Notes: generated by a model not told the origin, from the sequence alone. A DNA stretch of 9,097 bases from Candidatus Pelethomonas intestinigallinarum (GCA_018712665.1 DVGP01000183.1:1-9097); one strand, 5' to 3'. Numbered from the stretch's first letter, positions 1 to 6,402 are shown. Numbers and translations are program-made.

Positions 1-31
1 GTCCAGGGCAGTTGAGAGGAGAGATGGAGTT

Positions 32-1147
32 ATGAAAAGCGGCGCCGCCCGCTACCGGGCAAAGCATCTGCGGAAGGGCAGGGCCAGGACCGCCGGAGGC
101 CGGCGGGCAGCGCCCACCTCCCCGGAGAACCGGGCGGTGATCCGGCTGGTGATCTGCGGGGTGATCTTTGTGGCCCTGGTGGCCGTCAAGCTTCTGTTCC
201 CGGAGGCGGTGAGCCGCCTGGCCGACACCGCCGGGGCACTCATCGGCCGGGACGCGGATTTCCAGGAGGCCTTCGCCGCCATGGGCCGGGCCATCAGCGG
301 GGAGGAGGCGGTCAGCGACTCCCTGCAGGACGCTTACGCCGCCGTGTTCAGCCCTGGGGCTGTCACGGAGGAGAACAGCGGAGCGGAGACGGAGGAGGGG
401 GCGGCGGAGGGCGGCGGGGTCCCGCAGACGCCCAATCCCGCCGATCCGTCCCCGGGATCGACGATGACCGCGTCCCCCGAAACGGCGCCGCCGGAGACGG
501 CGGGGGACGGCGGGACCGGCACTGAGAGCGCGGAGGAGACCGGCGAGACCGGGGAGGCCGCCGGGAACATGCCGGAGGAGGCCGGCCCGGCCGCCTCGGA
601 TACTGAAGCGGAGCCGGCATCATCCGCCCCGGCGGACCCCCAGGAAATTTCCGGGACGGAGGGGGAGACGGCGGACGACACCGCGACCCAGACCCTCTCC
701 TACGTCTACACCATGCCCGCCCTGCCGGCCAACGCCAGCCTGGAGCAGAGGAATCTTGGCTTTGCCTACCAGAGCCCCATTCTGGGGGCCCTGTCCTCCA
801 CCTTCGGCTGGCGGGATCACCCGGTGGACGGGGAGAACAAGTTCCACTACGGGGTGGACCTGGCGGCGGCGGAGGGGGCGGACATCTGCGCCTTTGCCGA
901 CGGGAAGGTCTACGCCACCGGGGAGAGCAGCACTCTGGGGAACTATATCATGCTGGAGCATCCGGGGGGATATATCACCCTCTACGCCCACTGCAGCCGG
1001 GTCACCGTCACTGGCGGTGCGGTGTCCATGGGGGATAAGATCGCCGAGGTGGGGCAGACCGGCGTGGCCACCGGACCCCACCTCCACTTTGAGCTCCACG
1101 ACGGCTCCCTCTACCTCAACCCCATCTACTATGTGCAGGTTAGGTAA
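32..1147 (+). CDS. Membrane-anchored M23/LytM-domain protein, SpoIVFA-like
   Basis: This 371-residue protein has a basic cytosolic N-terminus (about 1-34), one membrane segment (about 39-56) and a long low-complexity linker rich in Glu, Ala, Gly, Thr and Pro (about 110-225). A C-terminal M23/LytM peptidase domain follows (about 255-365). The zinc and active-site residues all look present: H272 and D276 in HYGVD, H320 in YAHCS, and H350/H352 in HLHFE. An AGGAGAG at 17-23 lies upstream of the chosen ATG. The end of the gene overlaps the M50 protease gene by 17 nt. An anchored M23 protein next to an M50 protease is the arrangement of SpoIVFA-SpoIVFB, where the LytM protein holds and regulates the protease in the outer forespore membrane during sporulation. 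The M23 assignment is firm. The SpoIVFA role is inferred from context; a SpoIIQ-like or plain cell-wall endopeptidase role is the alternative. Confidence 0.9.
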   Translation: MKSGAARYRAKHLRKGRARTAGGRRAAPTSPENRAVIRLVICGVIFVALVAVKLLFPEAVSRLADTAGALIGRDADFQEAFAAMGRAISGEEAVSDSLQDAYAAVFSPGAVTEENSGAETEEGAAEGGGVPQTPNPADPSPGSTMTASPETAPPETAGDGGTGTESAEETGETGEAAGNMPEEAGPAASDTEAEPASSAPADPQEISGTEGETADDTATQTLSYVYTMPALPANASLEQRNLGFAYQSPILGALSSTFGWRDHPVDGENKFHYGVDLAAAEGADICAFADGKVYATGESSTLGNYIMLEHPGGYITLYAHCSRVTVTGGAVSMGDKIAEVGQTGVATGPHLHFELHDGSLYLNPIYYVQVR

Positions 1148-1718
1148 GCTGGAGGTGGGCTGGGGCTTTCTGGTCCTGGCGGTCATGGCCCTGATCGTGG
1201 GGGCGGGGCCGGTGCTGCCCATGACGGTCCTCGCCGCCCTGTGCCACGAGGGGGGGCACCTGGCGGGCCTCCGCCTGGCGGGGGCCCGGGTGGAGGCGGT
1301 GCGGCTCACCGCCTTCGGCGCGGAGATCCGGGCGGACACCCGGTACCTGCCCTATGGCCGGGAGATCCTGTGCACTCTGGCGGGGCCGGCGGTGAATCTG
1401 GTCCTGGCTCTGCTGTTTGCCAGGGCGCTGGGGTGGTACTTGCCGGCGGGGGTCAACCTGTTTCTGGGGTGCTTCAACCTCCTGCCCCTGCCCGGTCTGG
1501 ACGGGGGCAGGGCCCTCTACCTGGGGGTGAGCTGGCTGGCGGGGCCGGAGGCGGCGGACCGGGTCTGCCGGTGGGTGGGGCTGGTGTGTGCCGGGGGCCT
1601 GTGTGCTGGGACCCTGTATCTGGCGGCACTCCACCACACCGGGCTGTTTCTGTTCATTGCCGCCCTTGGCGCCCTTTTTCCACAACTTCCTCTTGTCAAA
1701 CGGCGGCAAACAGGGTAA
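1131..1718 (+). CDS. M50 family intramembrane zinc metalloprotease, SpoIVFB-like
   Basis: This hydrophobic protein of about 195 residues has the two site-2-protease motifs: H39-E40-G-G-H43 (HExxH) in the first membrane region, and N116-LLPLPGL-D124-G-G supplying the third zinc ligand. Further hydrophobic segments lie at about 78-100, 100-120, 145-162 and 166-185. Family members cut substrates within the membrane; SpoIVFB releases pro-sigma-K in the mother cell. B. subtilis SpoIVFB is about 288 residues and carries a C-terminal CBS domain. This protein ends soon after the membrane core, so it appears to lack that domain. I chose ATG 1131 because residues 4-11 (LGKLEVGW) look like a normal start of the family. 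There is no clear Shine-Dalgarno sequence before it, which suggests translational coupling to the overlapping M23 gene. GTG 1155 is a possible later start. The M50 family is firm; the pro-sigma-K processing role is inferred. Confidence 0.88.
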   Translation: MCRLGKLEVGWGFLVLAVMALIVGAGPVLPMTVLAALCHEGGHLAGLRLAGARVEAVRLTAFGAEIRADTRYLPYGREILCTLAGPAVNLVLALLFARALGWYLPAGVNLFLGCFNLLPLPGLDGGRALYLGVSWLAGPEAADRVCRWVGLVCAGGLCAGTLYLAALHHTGLFLFIAALGALFPQLPLVKRRQTG

Positions 1719-1721
1719 TAT
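1693..1721 (+). promoter_or_regulatory. Candidate sigma-A promoter for the radical SAM pair
   Basis: A -35-like TTGTCA (1693-1698, 5 of 6 consensus bases) is separated by exactly 17 nt from a -10-like TAATAT (1716-1721, 4 of 6). The -10 includes the TAA stop codon of the M50 gene, so the promoter sits in the last codons of that gene. It would start transcription near 1728, about 70 nt before the radical SAM start codon. This would let the two downstream genes be expressed independently of the sporulation-like pair. Based on hexamer match and spacing only. Confidence 0.45.
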
Positions 1722-1799
1722 AGTACTGTTTATCCTGGGAGGTCATGCCCCTTGCGCTGACCGGAGAGAAATTTGCCAGGATCGCCAAGGAGAATGACC

Positions 1800-3635
1800 G
1801 TGGACAAGAGATTGGAGCGCATCCTGCCCCGGGTCCAGAAGCCGGCCCGGTACGTGGGGGGAGAATACAACGAGGTGCGGAAGGACCCGCGGGAGGTGGA
1901 CTTCCGTTTTGCCTTCTGCTTTCCCGATACATATGAGATCGGCATGTCCAACCTGGGCTACCGCATCCTGTACGGGATCCTGAACGACATGCCCGGGGTC
2001 TGGTGCCAGCGGGCCTTCGCCCCCTGGGGGGACATGGAGGAGGAGATGCGCGCCGCCGGCATCCCCCTCTACGCCCTGGAGTCCGGAGACCCCGTCCGGG
2101 ACTTTGACATCATTGGCTTTTCCGTGGGCTACGAGATGGCCTATACCGCCATTTTGAATATGCTGGACCTGGCGGGGGTCCCCCTCCGGGGGGAGGACCG
2201 GCCGGGTTTGACGCCCCTGGTCATTGCCGGGGGCACCGCCATGTACAACGCTGAGCCGGTGGCGGATTTTATTGATATGGCCCTCATCGGGGAGGGGGAG
2301 GACCTTCTGCCGGAGGTCGTGAACCTCTGCCGCCGGGCCAAGGCGGAGGGGTGGGACAAGCCCCGCCTCCTCCGGGCCGCCGCCCAGATCCAGGGGGTCT
2401 ACGTCCCCTCCCTCTACGACGTGGCCTACAACAGCGACGGCACCATCGCCGCCATCACGCCCCGGGACGGCGCCCCGGCCAAGGTGGTCAAGCGGGTGGT
2501 CCACGACATGGACAAGGCCTACTACCCCGCCAAGACCATCGTCCCCTCCACGGAGATCGTCCACGACCGGGTGACCCTGGAGGTGTTCCGGGGCTGTATC
2601 CGGGGCTGCCGGTTCTGCCAGGCGGGATACGTCTACCGCCCCGTCCGCTGCCGGAGCAAGGACCTGCTGGTCCAATACGGCCAGGAGGCCGTCGCCGACT
2701 CCGGCTACCAGGAGATGACCCTCAGCTCCCTGTCCACCAGCGACTACCCGGACCTGGTGGCCCTGTGCGACGGCCTGGAGCCCCTGTGCGAGAGAGACCA
2801 TGTGAACCTGAGCCTGCCCTCTCTCCGGGCGGACAACTTCTCCATGGAGCTGATGCAGCGGCTCCAGAAGGGGCGGAAGGCGGGGCTCACCTTTGCCCCC
2901 GAGGCCGGCACCCAGCGGCTGCGTGACGCCATCAACAAGAACCTCACCGAGGAGGACCTGCACCAGAGCCTGCGCACTGCCTTCTCCGGCGGCTGGAACG
3001 CGGTGAAGCTCTACTTCATGCTGGGCCTGCCCACGGAGACTGACGAGGACGTGCTGGCCATCGCCGAGATGGCCAACCACGTCATGCACACCTGGCGGGA
3101 GTACGCCAGCAACAAGAGCCGGGGGGTGCGGATCACCGTGTCCACCTCCTGGTTTGTCCCCAAGCCCTTCACCGCCTTCCAGTGGGAGCCCCAGATCAGC
3201 CGGGAGGAGTACGAGCGGCGGGTGAAGCTCCTGCGGGAGGCCATCACCGCCAAGGCCGTCACCTACAACTGGCACGACGGGGACACCAGCTTCCTGGAGG
3301 CCGTTCTGGCCCGGGGGGACCGGCGGCTGGGCCGGGTGCTGGAGCGGGTCCACCAGAAGGGCGGGCGGCTGGACGCCTGGAGCGACTACTTCAGTCTGGA
3401 CCGCTGGATGGAGGCCTTTGCCGAGTGCGGCATTGACCCGGCCTTCTACGCCAACCGGGAGCGGGCCAGGGAGGAGATCCTGCCCTGGTCCACGATCTCC
3501 TGCTACGTCTCCGACGACTACCTCTGGCGCCAGCGGGAGCTGGCCTACCAGTCTGTGACCACCCCCGACTGCCGCACGAGGTGCAGCGGCTGCGGGGCCA
3601 ACGTGGTGGAAGGGGGGGAGTGCTACCGTGGGTAA
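1800..3635 (+). CDS. TIGR03960-family B12-binding-type radical SAM protein
   Basis: This 611-residue protein begins with the family-typical KRLERILPRVQKPARYVGGE segment. It has an N-terminal cobalamin-binding-like region (about 30-240) followed by a radical SAM core. The [4Fe-4S] ligands are C266-x3-C270-x2-C273 in RGCIRGCRFC. The C-terminus carries a second C591-x3-C595-x2-C598 motif followed by Gly-Ala-Asn. I chose GTG 1800 because AAGGAG (1787-1792) lies 7 nt upstream, the best spacing. ATG 1794 would leave only 1 nt, and TTG 1773 extends the frame further. The downstream partner gene overlaps by 8 nt. This family pairs with TIGR03936 in many Firmicutes, often near M50 protease and ribonuclease G genes. 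The reaction is not known to me; an RNA or ribosome-linked modification has been a natural guess. The family call is confident from the N-terminal, CxxxCxxC and C-terminal signatures. Confidence 0.9.
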   Translation: MDKRLERILPRVQKPARYVGGEYNEVRKDPREVDFRFAFCFPDTYEIGMSNLGYRILYGILNDMPGVWCQRAFAPWGDMEEEMRAAGIPLYALESGDPVRDFDIIGFSVGYEMAYTAILNMLDLAGVPLRGEDRPGLTPLVIAGGTAMYNAEPVADFIDMALIGEGEDLLPEVVNLCRRAKAEGWDKPRLLRAAAQIQGVYVPSLYDVAYNSDGTIAAITPRDGAPAKVVKRVVHDMDKAYYPAKTIVPSTEIVHDRVTLEVFRGCIRGCRFCQAGYVYRPVRCRSKDLLVQYGQEAVADSGYQEMTLSSLSTSDYPDLVALCDGLEPLCERDHVNLSLPSLRADNFSMELMQRLQKGRKAGLTFAPEAGTQRLRDAINKNLTEEDLHQSLRTAFSGGWNAVKLYFMLGLPTETDEDVLAIAEMANHVMHTWREYASNKSRGVRITVSTSWFVPKPFTAFQWEPQISREEYERRVKLLREAITAKAVTYNWHDGDTSFLEAVLARGDRRLGRVLERVHQKGGRLDAWSDYFSLDRWMEAFAECGIDPAFYANRERAREEILPWSTISCYVSDDYLWRQRELAYQSVTTPDCRTRCSGCGANVVEGGECYRG

Positions 3636-4290
3636 GCTGAGACTGACCTTCGTGAAGGAGGGCCGGGCGGTGTACCTCTCCCACTTGGACCTGCTGCGGA
3701 CCTTCCAGCGGGTGTTTCTCCGCCAGGGGCTGGTCCTGCGCCACTCCCAGGGCTACCACCCCCACCCCATCATTTCCTTTGCGCTGCCCCTGCCGGTGGG
3801 GCAGGCCAGCGACTGCGAGGTGCTGGACTTCGAGGTGACGGAGGACCTGACCGGCGCGGGGCTGGCGGAGGACTTGAACCGCTTCATGCCGGACGGCATC
3901 CGGGCCCTGGACTGCCGCCCGCCCGTCCATCCCGTCCGGGATCTGGCGGAGCTCCGCTGCCGTGTGGAGCTGCTCTACGACGGCGGCGTCCCGGCGGGGG
4001 CGGCGGAGGCCGTCAATGCCCTTCTCACCGGGGAGAGCCTGGTGATTCAGAAGCGCACCAAGCGCAAGGCCCTGGCGGATGTGGACATCCGCCCCATGCT
4101 CCACAGCCTGGAGATGGAGGAGGCGCCGGAGGCCCTGGTCCTCACAGCCACAGTGGCCGCCCAGGACCCGGGGCTGAATCCGGCCCTGCTGGCCCGGGCG
4201 GTGGAGACGTATCTGCCTGGGCTGGCGCCGGACTTTGTCCGGGTGCGGCGGCTGGCTTTTTTGGACCGGGATGGTAAAAATTTCCGATAA
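3628..4290 (+). CDS. TIGR03936-family (DUF2344) radical SAM-linked protein
   Basis: The 220-residue product starts with the family hallmarks: the LRLTFVKEG strand, YLSHLDLLRTFQR (about 16-28), and SQGYHPHPIISFALPLPVG (about 40-58). GTG 3628 is the start. It follows a purine-rich AGGGGGGGAG (3611-3620) with 7 nt spacing and overlaps the radical SAM gene by 8 nt, so the two are translationally coupled. The family is a near-constant partner of TIGR03960 proteins and is fused to them in some genomes, which implies one functional complex. No catalytic motif is visible in it. In many Clostridia this pair is followed by ribonuclease G and the L21/L27 ribosomal protein genes. Here the next gene is an unrelated glycosyltransferase after a 190-nt gap. 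The family is confident; the biochemical role is unknown. Confidence 0.9.
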   Translation: MGKLRLTFVKEGRAVYLSHLDLLRTFQRVFLRQGLVLRHSQGYHPHPIISFALPLPVGQASDCEVLDFEVTEDLTGAGLAEDLNRFMPDGIRALDCRPPVHPVRDLAELRCRVELLYDGGVPAGAAEAVNALLTGESLVIQKRTKRKALADVDIRPMLHSLEMEEAPEALVLTATVAAQDPGLNPALLARAVETYLPGLAPDFVRVRRLAFLDRDGKNFR

Positions 4291-4333
4291 AGGAAATCTT
4301 AAACATTTTTCCGGCCGTTTTTTAAAATTTCCC

Positions 4334-4342
4334 TGCTATACT
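4334..4342 (+). promoter_or_regulatory. Candidate extended -10 promoter for the GT2-GtrA operon
   Basis: TGCTATACT (4334-4342) is an extended -10 element (TGn plus TATACT). It sits in a short AT-rich island that contrasts with the surrounding GC-rich coding DNA. No good -35 hexamer is found 16-18 nt upstream, as expected where an extended -10 compensates. Transcription would begin near 4349, giving a leader of about 130 nt that contains the structured region described separately. Inferred from motif match only. Confidence 0.45.
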
Positions 4343-4360
4343 ACATGTGGGAAAGTATAT

Positions 4361-4480
4361 GTCAGGCGGAGGGCCCTCCGCCCGCGTCCGTCTCCTTTCT
4401 AAGGAGACGGACGCGGGCGTATCGCCATGCGCCGCCTGAAAGATCGCGTCCCCCCTTTCGGGGGCACAGGAGGAAGAAAC
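4361..4480 (+). promoter_or_regulatory. Highly structured 5' leader (multi-helix) of the GT2-GtrA gene
   Basis: Several nested inverted repeats are visible. TCAGGCGG (4362-4369) pairs perfectly with CCGCCTGA (4432-4439), closing a domain. Inside it is a perfect 19-bp hairpin with a 3-nt loop, with arms 4379-4397 and 4401-4419. There is also a small hairpin, GCGTAT (4417-4422) with ATGCGC (4427-4432), which competes for the junction. A 9-bp palindrome (4365-4382, GGCGGAGGG/CCCTCCGCC) offers an alternative fold that would break both the closing helix and the base of the long hairpin. After the domain, a C-rich/G-rich hairpin (4448-4467) ends directly at the AGGAGG ribosome binding site (4468-4473). 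No poly-T tract follows any of them, so simple termination is unlikely. I do not recognise a known riboswitch. A translational regulatory leader or a genomic palindromic repeat are both possible. Confidence 0.5.
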
Positions 4481-5593
4481 ATGTCAACAAAACAGAGGAG
4501 GGGCCAGCTCCCCCGGGCCGTTGTGGCGATCCCGGCGCTGGACCCTGAGGCCAGTCTGCCCGGCTACGTCCGGGAGCTGCTGGATCAGGGTGTGCTCCAG
4601 GTGGTGGTGGTGGACGACGGGAGCCGGCCGGACCGGCAGGACGTCTTTACCGCCCTGGAGGCTGTGGACGGCTGCACCGTGCTGCGCCACGAGAAGAACA
4701 AGGGGAAAGGCCGGGCGCTGAAGACCGCCTTTGCCTATATCCGCAGCCAGGCGGCGTGGGAGGGGGCGGCGGTGGTCACCGCCGACGCCGACGGCCAGCA
4801 TACCGTGGAGGATGTGTGCGCCGTGGCGCGGGCCGCGGCGGAGGAGACGGACAAGCTGGTCATGGGGGTCCGGGACCTGGGCCTGGAGCACGTGCCGGTC
4901 CGGTCCAAGATGGGCAACCGGGTCACCAGCTGGGCGTTCCACCTGCTCTACGGCGTCCGCTTGGCGGACACACAGACCGGGCTGCGGGGCGTGCCCTGGG
5001 ATATGCTGGAGTGGTGCCTGGCCATCGGGGGGGAGCGGTTCGAATATGAGATGAATATGCTCATCAAGGCCGCCCGGGAGCGTGTGGGCCTGCGGCAGGT
5101 GTCCATCCAGGTGATCTACTTTGACAACAACGCCGGGTCCCATCTCCGAACAGTGCGGGACGCCTGGCGGGTGTTCCTGGTGCTCATCTCAGGCCTTGGG
5201 TGGTACACCATGGCGGCGGCCCTGTCAGCGGCGGCGGACGTGCTGTCCTTCTGGCTGTGCAGCGCGGTGATCTTCCGGCCTTTGACGGACCTGGCCTGCT
5301 ACTGGTGGTCCACTCTGACTGCCCGGGCCCTGTCCTCGTCCATCAACTACACCCTGAACCGCCGCTATGTCTTCGGCAGCCGGCCCCGGAAGCAGACCAT
5401 GGCCCGGTACTACTGCCTGTGGCTGGGACAGCTCGTGTGCTCGTATCTGCTGCTGCTGGTGATCACGGCGGTGTTTCCCGCCCTGCCGCCGGTGATCGGC
5501 AAGGCCCTGGCGGACATTCTGCTGGCCATCTTCAGCTACCAGATCCAGCTGCGCTGGGTCTTTCGGGAGGAGGACGCCCATGAGGCGGGGTAA
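4481..5593 (+). CDS. GT2 glycosyltransferase fused to a GtrA-like membrane domain
   Basis: This 370-residue protein has two parts. Residues about 12-225 are a GT-A-fold family 2 glycosyltransferase of the dolichyl/polyprenyl-phosphate sugar synthase type, with VVVDDGS (42-48), KNKGKGRALKTAF (72-84), the metal-binding D102-A-D104-G-Q-H, and DTQTGLRG (163-170). Residues about 240-362 hold four hydrophobic segments and the SINYTLNRRYVF and YQIQLRWVF signatures of the GtrA family, thought to move lipid-linked sugars across the membrane. A single chain could thus make a polyprenyl-phosphate sugar and help flip it. The start is ATG 4481, with AGGAGG (4468-4473) 7 nt upstream; the in-frame ATG 4427 has no such site and falls inside the leader. 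The next gene overlaps by 14 nt. The sugar donor and final acceptor (teichoic-acid-like polymer, glycolipid or other) cannot be read from the sequence. Confidence 0.9.
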   Translation: MSTKQRRGQLPRAVVAIPALDPEASLPGYVRELLDQGVLQVVVVDDGSRPDRQDVFTALEAVDGCTVLRHEKNKGKGRALKTAFAYIRSQAAWEGAAVVTADADGQHTVEDVCAVARAAAEETDKLVMGVRDLGLEHVPVRSKMGNRVTSWAFHLLYGVRLADTQTGLRGVPWDMLEWCLAIGGERFEYEMNMLIKAARERVGLRQVSIQVIYFDNNAGSHLRTVRDAWRVFLVLISGLGWYTMAAALSAAADVLSFWLCSAVIFRPLTDLACYWWSTLTARALSSSINYTLNRRYVFGSRPRKQTMARYYCLWLGQLVCSYLLLLVITAVFPALPPVIGKALADILLAIFSYQIQLRWVFREEDAHEAG

Positions 5594-6239
5594 GCTCTTT
5601 TATTTCAGCCGTTTCTTCGTGCGGCTGAAGATCGGACGATGGACGGCGGAGGTTCCGCCGCCGGAGGGGCCCACAGTGTATGTCTGTCACCACGGCAACA
5701 TGCGGGGACCTGTGACCAGCTTGTGCTGGCTTCCCTTCCCGGTGCGGCCCTGGGTCCTCCACGTGTTCACCGACCGTGAAACCTGCCGGGCCCAGTTCCG
5801 GGACTACACTTTCTCCAAGCGATTCGGCATGGCAAAACCCCTGGCGTCCTTTTTGGCCGGGGCGGTATCCGGCTATGTCAGCGCCCTGATGGCCTCCCTG
5901 GATGCCATCCCGGTGTACCGGGGGATGGTGAAGATCGGGGAGACCTTCCAGGAGACGGTGGCTGCCCTTCAGGCCGGGGACCCGGTGATCATCTTCCCGG
6001 ATGTGGACTACGCCGACGGGTCGGACCAGGTGGGGGAGGTCTACGACGGCTTCCTGCTGGTGGACCGCTTCTGGTCCAGGAAGTCGGACGAGCCTCTGAC
6101 CTTTGTGCCTCTGCGCCTGGAGAAGGAGGAGCGCCGGATCACGGCGGGGCAGCCCGTCCGCTTCGACCACAGCGCGGACCGGAAGGCGGAGATGGTCCGG
6201 GTCCGGGAGGCTCTGCGCCGGGAGATGAACGAGGGGTGA
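5580..6239 (+). CDS. Divergent PlsC-like lysophospholipid/glycerophosphate acyltransferase
   Basis: This 219-residue protein has the order of blocks seen in the LPLAT/PlsC acyltransferase superfamily. A His-containing block I is VCHHGNMRGP (35-44), block III-like DAIPVYRG lies at 108-115, and VIIFPDVDY (136-144) stands where FPEGTR normally occurs. The usual HX4D catalytic motif is not intact: an Arg or Gly stands where Asp is expected, and the FPEG Glu is Asp. It is either a divergent subfamily with a shifted active site or a related non-canonical acyltransferase. There is no strong N-terminal membrane anchor; amphipathic and hydrophobic patches at about 45-62 and 88-105 may associate it with the membrane. 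GGAGGAGG (5566-5573) lies 6 nt before the ATG, and the gene overlaps the GT2-GtrA gene by 14 nt. Co-translation suggests acylation of the glycolipid or lipid carrier made by that enzyme. Superfamily likely; substrate unknown. Confidence 0.68.
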   Translation: MRRGKLFYFSRFFVRLKIGRWTAEVPPPEGPTVYVCHHGNMRGPVTSLCWLPFPVRPWVLHVFTDRETCRAQFRDYTFSKRFGMAKPLASFLAGAVSGYVSALMASLDAIPVYRGMVKIGETFQETVAALQAGDPVIIFPDVDYADGSDQVGEVYDGFLLVDRFWSRKSDEPLTFVPLRLEKEERRITAGQPVRFDHSADRKAEMVRVREALRREMNEG

Positions 6240-6243
6240 GGGC

Positions 6244-6271
6244 GCTCCGCCGCGGAGCTTTTGGGATTTTT
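6244..6271 (+). terminator. Possible weak intrinsic terminator after the acyltransferase
   Basis: GCTCCG (6244-6249) and CGGAGC (6253-6258) form a perfect 6-bp stem with a 3-nt loop. TTTT, GGGA and then TTTTT follow. The stem starts 5 nt after the stop codon. The U-tract is interrupted, so termination may be partial. Confidence 0.45.
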
Positions 6272-6315
6272 AGGATTCCTTTATGATTCCATTAAGAATG
6301 GGCGGAGGGGCCCAT
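6261..6315 (+). promoter_or_regulatory. Candidate promoter with 11-bp-spaced direct repeats upstream of the VTT-regulator operon
   Basis: GATTCC occurs at 6274-6279 and again at 6285-6290, exactly 11 bp apart, the period typical of PhoB/OmpR-type regulator boxes. The second copy overlaps a good -10 hexamer, TATGAT (6282-6287). A partial -35, TTGGGA (6261-6266), is only 15 nt upstream, a short spacing. Just downstream are an inverted repeat CCATT-AAG-AATGG (6289-6301) and a hairpin ATGGGC/GCCCAT (6298-6315). Because the operon encodes an OmpR-type regulator, self-regulation is a reasonable guess, but the motif is short. Confidence 0.3.
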
Positions 6316-6402
6316 CTGTAGAAAAAAAGTTGAAAATAGCAGGCTACACTTTCCTCAGCGAACGGCGGAGAAGAGCTGCCGGAGGATAGGAGAGCGTGGC
6401 CT

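Noticed and set aside
756..1130. Upstream extension of the M50 frame
   Set aside because: This part overlaps the M23 peptidase domain in another frame and encodes Arg/Pro/Ser/Trp-rich nonsense; homology-like sequence begins only at about 1131.
620..1339. Open frame of 239 codons on the minus strand
   Set aside because: It covers the M23 and M50 genes in antisense; no family resemblance and biased composition.
1743..3353. Open frame of 536 codons on the minus strand
   Set aside because: It is antisense to the radical SAM gene, which has clear family motifs. The frame is open because GC-rich codon use removes stops; its translation is Gly/Val/His/Pro-rich with no recognisable domain.
4276..4325. 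Possible terminator after the TIGR03936 gene (ATTTCC/GGAAAT stem and T runs)
   Set aside because: The stem is only 6 bp and AT-rich, and the T runs are separated from it, so I could not support it as a feature.
4427..4480. Earlier in-frame ATG for the GT2-GtrA protein
   Set aside because: It has no Shine-Dalgarno, lies within the inverted-repeat leader, and adds residues not typical of the family; ATG 4481 has AGGAGG at 7 nt.
6330..6350. TTGAAA and TACACT as a promoter for the VTT gene
   Set aside because: The hexamers are only 9 nt apart, far too close for a sigma-A promoter.
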